Assembly (NCBI GenBank): GCA_029863665.1
Contig: JAOTUX010000085.1
Span: forward strand, 1 to 5,534
From: Candidatus Nitrosopumilus sp.
GTDB taxonomy: Archaea > Thermoproteota > Nitrososphaeria > Nitrososphaerales > Nitrosopumilaceae
Length of the DNA stretch: 5,534 nucleotides
Direction: 5' to 3'
In this document: in pieces, positions 1 through 5,534 of the stretch
Position numbering within the stretch: the stretch's first letter is position 1
How the letters are laid out: each line of letters opens with the position of its first letter
Made by a program: the position numbers and the translations under genes
The notes under the pieces: model-generated
The model's database searches: none
The model's input: the letters and a program-made list of their open reading frames with translations, nothing else
Told to the model about the DNA's origin: nothing

Positions 1-1
1 A

Positions 2-1786
2 ACTGGCAAAAATACTTTGGTTATATCTCATAACAAAACTCTGGCAGCACAACTTTATGCTGAACTAAAACAATTCTTCCCAAAAAACAACGTTGGATAT
101 TTTGTGTCTTATTATGACTATTATCAGCCTGAAAGCTATCTTCCCCAAACAGATACCTATATTGAAAAAGATACTCAAATCAATGAAAAAATTGAGAAAC
201 TACGACTAGAGGCAACTGCAATGCTGCTCTCAGGTGAACCCACAATAATAGTATCTACTGTATCTTGTATCTACTCTCTTGGAAATCCAAAAGATTGGGA
301 AGATTTAGCAATTACAATAACTACTGGCGATGAAATTAAAAGAACTGATATTATTCGAAAATTCATCGATGCTAGATATGAGCGAAATGATGTCGAAGTT
401 GCACATGGAAACTTTAGAGTAAAAGGTGACACAATCAGCATAACTCCAGCATACTCTGAAGATCTGGTTAGAATTTCTTTATTTGGTGATGAAGTAGAAA
501 AAATTAGTTTACTTGATTCAGTGTCATTAAAAGAAAAACAAAAAATCTCACAAATCAAAATTTTTCCTGCAAAACATTATCTTATTGCAAAAGATGTTAG
601 AGAAAAAGCTGTTCTGTCAATTAAAAGTGAATTAAAAACACGTCTACCTGAACTAAATGAGCTAGAAAAACAAAGACTTGAGATGCGAACAAAATATGAT
701 CTAGAGATGATTGAAGAGTTGGGATATTGTTCTGGGATTGAGAATTATTCGCTACATTTTGATGGAAGACAGGCTGGAGAAAAAGCGTTTTGCCTGATGG
801 ATTTTTTTGGCGATGATTATCTTTTAGTCATTGATGAATCTCATGTTACGTTACCTCAACTTCATGGTATGTACAAAGGTGATCATTCTAGAAAAAAGGA
901 ACTTGTAACATATGGATTTAGACTTCCAAGTGCATATGATAATCGTCCATTAAAGTTTGAAGAATTTGAAAAATATATCAAAAATACAATATTTGTCTCT
1001 GCAACCCCTGCAGATTATGAAAAAAAAATATCTACTAACATTGCTGAACAACTAGTTAGACCTACTGGATTGCTTGATCCTCAAGTAGAGATTAGATCCA
1101 CAAATGAACAAATGGATGATCTAATCCTAGAAATCAACAAGAGAGTGGAAAATTCTGAGCGCGTTTTGATAACAACATTGACTAAAAGAATGGCCGAAGA
1201 TCTGGCTGAATACCTCTCAAAAAAACAAGTCAAAGTAAGATACATGCACTCTGAAATTGATGGTCTACAAAGAACTGAAATTATTAGACAATTACGTTTA
1301 GGTGAATTTGATGTTCTTGTTGGAATTAATCTTTTAAGAGAGGGATTGGATATTCCTGAAGTCTCTTTGGTGGCAATTTTGGATGCAGACAAGGAGGGAT
1401 TTCTGAGAAACTTTACCAGCTTAATTCAAACATGTGGTCGTGCTGCAAGAAACAAAAATGGAACTGTAATCATGTATGCCGACACTGTTACCCAATCTAT
1501 GAAAAATGCAATGAATGAAACAAAACGTCGTAGAGAAAAACAAATTCAATATAATCAAGAACATCATATTGTACCTAAAACAATCATAAAATCAGTTCCA
1601 GACCAAGTGGCAGTATTAGATGATTCTAAATTAAAGTCAACACATGATCTTGCTGCTGATATAATTGATCTAGAAGCGCAAATGAAAAAATATTCTGAGG
1701 ATCTAGATTTTGAGCGAGCAATAGAATGCAGAGATAGAATAAAAAGACTAGAAAAGGTGATTCAACTAAAAGATGAACGAAAATAA
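2..1786 (+). CDS. uvrB: UvrABC system protein B (excinuclease subunit B), 5'-truncated by the window edge
   Basis: UvrB is the damage-verifying ATPase of nucleotide excision repair: UvrA loads it onto DNA and it then recruits UvrC. The frame is open from base 2 and gives 594 visible residues. By alignment from memory with E. coli UvrB, about 55 N-terminal residues are missing, including Walker A. The TTG at 17 is an internal Leu codon, not a start. Visible in order: motif Ia NKTLAAQL; the Tyr-rich beta-hairpin YFVSYYDYYQPESY (residues 33-46), which clamps DNA and probes damage; the Walker B-type box DESH (278-281) followed by PQLHGMYKGD; motif III SATP (333-336); RPTGLLDP; motif V GINLLREGLD (441-450); motif VI QTCGRAARN (476-484), with Cys where Ile is usual; and a C-terminal UVR coiled-coil motif (about 557-592, DFERAIECRDRIKRLE) that binds the matching motif of UvrC. 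The stop at 1784-1786 lies inside uvrA. The identification is secure; the full length is probably near 650 aa. Confidence 0.98.
   Translation, partial: TGKNTLVISHNKTLAAQLYAELKQFFPKNNVGYFVSYYDYYQPESYLPQTDTYIEKDTQINEKIEKLRLEATAMLLSGEPTIIVSTVSCIYSLGNPKDWEDLAITITTGDEIKRTDIIRKFIDARYERNDVEVAHGNFRVKGDTISITPAYSEDLVRISLFGDEVEKISLLDSVSLKEKQKISQIKIFPAKHYLIAKDVREKAVLSIKSELKTRLPELNELEKQRLEMRTKYDLEMIEELGYCSGIENYSLHFDGRQAGEKAFCLMDFFGDDYLLVIDESHVTLPQLHGMYKGDHSRKKELVTYGFRLPSAYDNRPLKFEEFEKYIKNTIFVSATPADYEKKISTNIAEQLVRPTGLLDPQVEIRSTNEQMDDLILEINKRVENSERVLITTLTKRMAEDLAEYLSKKQVKVRYMHSEIDGLQRTEIIRQLRLGEFDVLVGINLLREGLDIPEVSLVAILDADKEGFLRNFTSLIQTCGRAARNKNGTVIMYADTVTQSMKNAMNETKRRREKQIQYNQEHHIVPKTIIKSVPDQVAVLDDSKLKSTHDLAADIIDLEAQMKKYSEDLDFERAIECRDRIKRLEKVIQLKDERK
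1755..1761 (+). promoter_or_regulatory. Shine-Dalgarno-like site for uvrA, inside the end of uvrB
   Basis: AGGTGAT matches seven consecutive bases of the complement of the conserved 16S rRNA 3' tail (AGGAGGTGATC). It ends 11 bases before the ATG at 1773. It lies within the last codons of uvrB and supports 1773 as the uvrA start. That start is also favoured because the LKIRGARHHNLKNI segment typical of UvrA N-termini follows at once. Confidence 0.6.
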
Positions 1787-4592
1787 ATTAAAAATTCGAG
1801 GAGCACGGCATCATAATTTAAAGAATATCGATATTGATATTCCAAAAAATAATTTGGTAGTCATAAGTGGATTATCTGGTTCTGGTAAATCTACATTAGC
1901 TTTTGATACAATTTATGCTGAAGGCCAAAGACGATACGTTGAGTCTCTTTCTGCATATGCTCGTCAGTTCCTAGAGATGATGGATAAACCTGATGTTGAT
2001 TCCATTGAAGGACTGTCTCCTGCAATCGCAATCCAACAAAAAACTACAAGTAAGAATCCACGTTCCACTGTTGGAACTACAACTGAGATTTATGATTACA
2101 TACGATTGCTTTTTGCAAGAATTGGAATTCCGTACTGTACAAACTGTGGACGAAAAATATCTACACAGTCAATTGAAACTATCTGTGATTCTGTTCTAAG
2201 AGATTTTGCTGGAAAAAAAATCCTAATTTTATCTCCTATTGTTCAGAGAAAAAAAGGCACCTATGAGAAATTATTTGAGCAAGTCAAAAAGGATGGTTAT
2301 TCCAGAATACGCCTAAATGGGGAAATTCTGAGCCTGGATGATGAGATTCCACCTTTAGACAGGCAAAAATGGCATAATATTGAGATTGTAGTTGATAGGA
2401 TCACAACTGAAAAATCTGAAAGATCTAGGCTGTTTGAAGCCATTCAGACTGCAATAAAGGCATCAAAGGGAGATGTAATGATTGCATCTGATAAAATAGA
2501 AAAAATTTTCTCACAAAACAATGCTTGTCCTTATTGTGGATTAACTGTAGGTGAGCTAGAGCCAAGAACTTTTTCATTTAATTCACCATTTGGAATGTGT
2601 AAAACATGTAATGGTCTTGGTGTGAAGATGGAGTTTGATCCTGATTTGGTAATTCCTGATAAGAGCAAATCCATTTTAGATGGCGCAATTGTTCCATGGA
2701 GTGGAAGATTTTCTTCATTTAGACGACAAGCATTAAGGGCTGTTGGAAAAAAATTTGGATTTGATTTAATGACCCCAATTCAAAAAATAAAACCAAAACA
2801 TCTTGAAATTATTTTAAATGGAACTGATGATTTAATTGATTTTAATTATCGCTCAAAATCTGGTGATTCCTCTTGGCAATACACAAATGCCTTTGAAGGT
2901 GTTCTTGTAAACCTTCAACGAGTATTCATGGAAACTGATTCTGAATCAAAACGTGAGTGGTTAAAACAATTCATGAGAGACACTCCTTGTAATACGTGTA
3001 ATGGAAAAAAACTAAAACCTGAATCACTTGCAGTCAAAATAAATGATAATGGAATCATGGATGTTTGTGACATGTCCATTGATCATTGTTATGATTTTTT
3101 TGCTACGTTAAATCTAAATGAAAATGAACAATATATTGCAAGAGATGTTCTAAAAGAAATTAAGGAACGTTTAGAATTCTTGATGAATGTTGGGTTAAAC
3201 TATCTTACATTAAATAGATTAAGCTCTACATTATCTGGTGGCGAATCTCAACGAATCAGGTTGGCAACACAGATTGGTTCTAACCTTACTGGTGTTTTGT
3301 ATGTCCTTGATGAACCTACGATTGGATTACATCAACGTGATAATTCAAGACTGATTAAAACGCTAACAAAACTACGAAATCTAGGAAATACTGTGATTGT
3401 AGTGGAGCATGACGAAGAAGTAATACGAAATTCAGACTGGATTGTAGATTTAGGTCCTGGCGCAGGTGTGAATGGAGGAAATGTAGTTTTTGAGGGAATA
3501 GTTGAGAACATTCTCGATGATAGTAAATCTGTAACTGGTATTTATCTCAAAGACAACTCTCTGATAAATTTAAAAGACAAAATTCGTAACCGTTCTGGAT
3601 CATTAATTATAAAACAAGCATCTGAAAATAATCTAAAAAATATTGATGTTGAAATTCCATTAGGTCTATTTGTTTCTGTAACTGGAGTTTCTGGTTCTGG
3701 AAAATCTACACTGATTAATGATATCTTACTTAAAACACTAGGAAATCATTTTTACAAATCAAATGTTCGACCTGGTTCTCATAAAGAAATTATTGGATTG
3801 GAGAATATTGATAAAGTTATTGCAATTGATCAATCTCCTATTGGCAGAACCCCTCGCTCAAACCCTGCAACTTACATTGGAGCCTTTACGCCAATTAGAG
3901 AACTTTATGCAAATACTGAACTATCAAAAGAACGTGGATATGCTCCAGGACAATTTTCATTTAACGTAGCTGATGGAAGATGTTTTGCATGTGATGGCGA
4001 TGGTGTTAAACAAATTGAGATGCAGTTTCTCTCTGATGTTTATGTAAAATGTGATGAATGTAAAGGAAAGAGATACAACTCTGAAACTTTGTCTGTTTTG
4101 TATAAGGGTAAAAATATCTCAGATGTATTGGGTATGACAGTATATGAGGCTCTAAATTTCTTTGAGAATATCCCTGCGATTAAACGAAAATTACAGACAA
4201 TCTACGATGTGGGGTTAGGTTATATCAAGCTAGGACAGTCATCTACTACTCTTTCTGGTGGTGAGGCTCAAAGAGTAAAACTTGCCTCTGAACTATCCAA
4301 ACGAGGTACTGGAAAGACGCTCTATATTCTAGATGAACCCACTACTGGATTGCATTTTGCAGATGTTCAAAAATTATTAGATGTTCTTAATCGATTGGTG
4401 AATTTAGGAAATACTGTGGTAGTAATAGAGCATAATATGGATGTGATAAAAAACTCTGATTGGATCATTGATCTTGGACCTGAAGGCGGAGATGAGGGAG
4501 GTAAGATTGTTACTAATGGAATCCCTAAAGATGTTGCAAAAGCGCCTGGAAGTTATACTGGAAAGTATTTGAAAAAACTATTAAAAAAATGA
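1773..4592 (+). CDS. uvrA: UvrABC system protein A (excinuclease ATPase subunit), complete
   Basis: UvrA is the dimeric damage-recognition ATPase that scans DNA and hands lesions to UvrB. At 939 aa it is full length for the family. Two ABC ATPase halves are present. Half I has Walker A GLSGSGKS (33-40), signature LSGGE (487-491), Walker B LYVLDEP (509-515) and H-loop His546. Half II has GVSGSGKS (638-645), LSGGE (827-831), LDEP (853-856) and His887. The UvrB-binding region should lie at about 131-245. A zinc module C252-X2-C255-X20-C276-X2-C279 follows, then the insertion domain (about 290-400). The C-terminal zinc finger C737-X2-C740-X19-C760-X2-C763 flanks the DNA-contacting segment IEMQFLSDVYV. 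Further CxxC pairs lie at 122/125 and 406/409. There is no signal peptide or membrane segment, so the protein is cytoplasmic. The start overlaps uvrB by 14 bases and the stop overlaps uvrC by 4, which implies one transcript. No frameshift or missing catalytic residue is seen. Confidence 0.99.
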   Translation: MNENKLKIRGARHHNLKNIDIDIPKNNLVVISGLSGSGKSTLAFDTIYAEGQRRYVESLSAYARQFLEMMDKPDVDSIEGLSPAIAIQQKTTSKNPRSTVGTTTEIYDYIRLLFARIGIPYCTNCGRKISTQSIETICDSVLRDFAGKKILILSPIVQRKKGTYEKLFEQVKKDGYSRIRLNGEILSLDDEIPPLDRQKWHNIEIVVDRITTEKSERSRLFEAIQTAIKASKGDVMIASDKIEKIFSQNNACPYCGLTVGELEPRTFSFNSPFGMCKTCNGLGVKMEFDPDLVIPDKSKSILDGAIVPWSGRFSSFRRQALRAVGKKFGFDLMTPIQKIKPKHLEIILNGTDDLIDFNYRSKSGDSSWQYTNAFEGVLVNLQRVFMETDSESKREWLKQFMRDTPCNTCNGKKLKPESLAVKINDNGIMDVCDMSIDHCYDFFATLNLNENEQYIARDVLKEIKERLEFLMNVGLNYLTLNRLSSTLSGGESQRIRLATQIGSNLTGVLYVLDEPTIGLHQRDNSRLIKTLTKLRNLGNTVIVVEHDEEVIRNSDWIVDLGPGAGVNGGNVVFEGIVENILDDSKSVTGIYLKDNSLINLKDKIRNRSGSLIIKQASENNLKNIDVEIPLGLFVSVTGVSGSGKSTLINDILLKTLGNHFYKSNVRPGSHKEIIGLENIDKVIAIDQSPIGRTPRSNPATYIGAFTPIRELYANTELSKERGYAPGQFSFNVADGRCFACDGDGVKQIEMQFLSDVYVKCDECKGKRYNSETLSVLYKGKNISDVLGMTVYEALNFFENIPAIKRKLQTIYDVGLGYIKLGQSSTTLSGGEAQRVKLASELSKRGTGKTLYILDEPTTGLHFADVQKLLDVLNRLVNLGNTVVVIEHNMDVIKNSDWIIDLGPEGGDEGGKIVTNGIPKDVAKAPGSYTGKYLKKLLKK
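4589..4592 (+). promoter_or_regulatory. ATGA stop/start overlap coupling uvrA and uvrC translation
   Basis: The uvrC start codon ATG (4589-4591) overlaps the uvrA stop TGA (4590-4592). The 15 bases upstream are nearly all A and T and contain no recognisable Shine-Dalgarno site. Translation of uvrC therefore probably depends on ribosomes finishing uvrA and re-initiating. The overlap is seen directly; the coupling is inferred. Confidence 0.7.
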
Positions 4593-5534
4593 CCTTTGAT
4601 ATCTCTAAAATTTTACTTCCTACCAATCCTGGAATTTATTTAATGAAAGATTCTGATGAAAAAATTATCTATATTGGAAAAGCAAAGAATCTAAAAAATA
4701 GAGTAAAATCATATTTTTTAAAAAACCAAAACTACAAAACTCAAAAACTAGTAGAAAATATTTCTAGTATAGAATTTGTTTTAACTGATAATGAAAGTGA
4801 ATCTTTTCTATTAGAATCAAATATGATCAAAAAATATCGACCACGGTTCAATATTGAATTAAAAGATCAACAAAGATATACGTATCTAAGAATTTCTGAT
4901 GAAAAATATCCCAGATTACTTGTATCTAGAAGAACTCGGGATGGAAAATTCTTGGGTAAAGGTAAAACTTTTGGACCATTTACCCAGGGCAGCTCTAAAT
5001 TACTCACTATTGGAACATTAAGAAAAGCATTTCAAATTAGAATTTGTAAAACACTTCCAAAAAAAGTATGTCTTGAATATCATTTAGGTAACTGTGAAGG
5101 TCCATGTGAATTCAAAGATGCTCAAGAAAGATATCCTAATCATGTTGCTGCATTAGAGGAAGTTCTTAAAGGAAAAAATCAGACCAAAATCTTTACAAAA
5201 AAATTAAAAGAAGAAATGCATCAAGCTGCTGAACTTCAACAATTTGAGCGTGCAAAAGACATACGTGATACGCTGATTCGACTTGGCAGTCTTCAAACCA
5301 AACAAAAAATGGAATATATTGAAAATTCTGATGAAGAATATTTTGGCATTGGTATTAAAGAACAAACTGCTGCTGTCATGAACTTTAGAATGATTAACGG
5401 TGTGATTCGAGACAGCGATAAATTCTTTTTTGATTTGGTAGCTGATAATTCATTTTCAAATTTTCTTTATCAGTACTATTCTACTCACAAAATTCCAAAA
5501 TTCATACTTGTAAGTGAACCTCCGGATGATATGA
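4589..5534 (+). CDS. uvrC: UvrABC system protein C (excinuclease nuclease subunit), 3'-truncated by the window edge
   Basis: UvrC makes the two incisions around a lesion held by UvrB. The frame is open from the ATG at 4589 to the window end, giving 315 whole codons and no stop. The N-terminal GIY-YIG nuclease domain, which makes the 3' incision, is intact: GIY (15-17), YIG (28-30), the catalytic Arg at 38 in AKNLKNRVKSYF, and the metal-binding Glu at 76 in LLESNMIKKYRPRFN. A Cys-rich segment follows, C153-X7-C161-X7-C169-X3-C173, within KVCLEYHLGNCEGPC; it matches the cysteines reported to hold a [4Fe-4S] cluster in E. coli UvrC. A UVR motif (about 199-235, QQFERAKDIRDTLIRL) pairs with the C-terminus of UvrB. 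Residues from about 250 (YFGIGIKEQTAAVMNF, later IPKFILV) begin the region before the RNase H-like 5'-incision domain. The Asp/His residues of that domain and the HhH motifs would lie beyond the window. The start is fixed by the overlap with the uvrA stop and the normal spacing to GIY. Confidence 0.97.
   Translation, partial: MTFDISKILLPTNPGIYLMKDSDEKIIYIGKAKNLKNRVKSYFLKNQNYKTQKLVENISSIEFVLTDNESESFLLESNMIKKYRPRFNIELKDQQRYTYLRISDEKYPRLLVSRRTRDGKFLGKGKTFGPFTQGSSKLLTIGTLRKAFQIRICKTLPKKVCLEYHLGNCEGPCEFKDAQERYPNHVAALEEVLKGKNQTKIFTKKLKEEMHQAAELQQFERAKDIRDTLIRLGSLQTKQKMEYIENSDEEYFGIGIKEQTAAVMNFRMINGVIRDSDKFFFDLVADNSFSNFLYQYYSTHKIPKFILVSEPPDDM

Noticed and set aside
17..19. TTG as a possible start codon of uvrB
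   Set aside because: The frame continues upstream to base 2 with residues that fit UvrB (TLVISHNKTLAAQ), and a start here would drop Walker A. The gene is cut by the window edge.
271..558. Open frame of 95 codons on the - strand
   Set aside because: It lies wholly antisense to conserved uvrB coding sequence, and its Ser/Ile/Phe-rich translation resembles no protein family I know.
1021..1028. A8 homopolymer runs (here and at 2213-2220) as frameshift or slippage sites
   Set aside because: The conserved protein frame continues unbroken through both runs. They are expected in AT-rich coding DNA with Lys AAA codons.
1081..1392. Open frame of 103 codons on the - strand
   Set aside because: It is antisense to uvrB helicase motifs IV-V, and its composition is what the reverse complement of that coding sequence would give.
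1993..2199. Open frame of 68 codons on the + strand, alternate frame
   Set aside because: It lies inside uvrA, whose own frame is conserved throughout. There is no start signal or recognisable domain.
3763..3969. Open frame of 68 codons on the + strand, alternate frame, Leu-rich
   Set aside because: It lies inside conserved uvrA sequence. The Leu richness comes from reading the AT-rich codons out of frame, not from a membrane protein.
1..5534. A novel defence, mobile or regulatory system
   Set aside because: The window is almost entirely conserved uvrB, uvrA and uvrC coding sequence. I saw no repeats, inverted termini, RNA-like structures or unexplained gaps that would suggest another system.

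Overview
The window is a fragment of a nucleotide excision repair operon. It holds the genes of the bacterial-type UvrABC excinuclease in the order uvrB-uvrA-uvrC, all on the + strand. uvrB lacks its first ~55 codons because the window opens inside it. uvrA is complete. uvrC runs off the right edge after 315 codons. Coding sequence fills the window from edge to edge, with no intergenic DNA, RNA gene, mobile element, CRISPR array or extra gene.

Layout: uvrB occupies 2-1786 and overlaps the start of uvrA by 14 bases. A Shine-Dalgarno-like AGGTGAT lies inside the uvrB end. uvrA (1773-4592, 939 aa) ends in an ATGA overlap with uvrC (4589 to the edge). The operon's promoter and terminator lie outside the window.

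The three products act in sequence. UvrA, a tandem ABC ATPase, finds helix-distorting damage and loads UvrB. UvrB, a helicase-fold ATPase, verifies the lesion by threading its beta-hairpin between the strands. UvrC is then recruited by UvrB and cuts on both sides of the lesion. The key motifs inside the window are intact in all three reading frames, so these look like working genes.

Organism: the DNA is strongly AT-rich, with many A/T-ending codons and frequent AGA, CGA and ATA. All three uvr genes sit together in a tight cluster. This recalls mesophilic archaea that carry a bacterial-type UvrABC, most likely a Nitrosopumilus-like ammonia-oxidising archaeon (Nitrososphaerota). That assignment is an impression from protein flavour, composition and gene order; a low-GC bacterium cannot be excluded. 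I found no sign of a previously undescribed system, and the observations below are modest.
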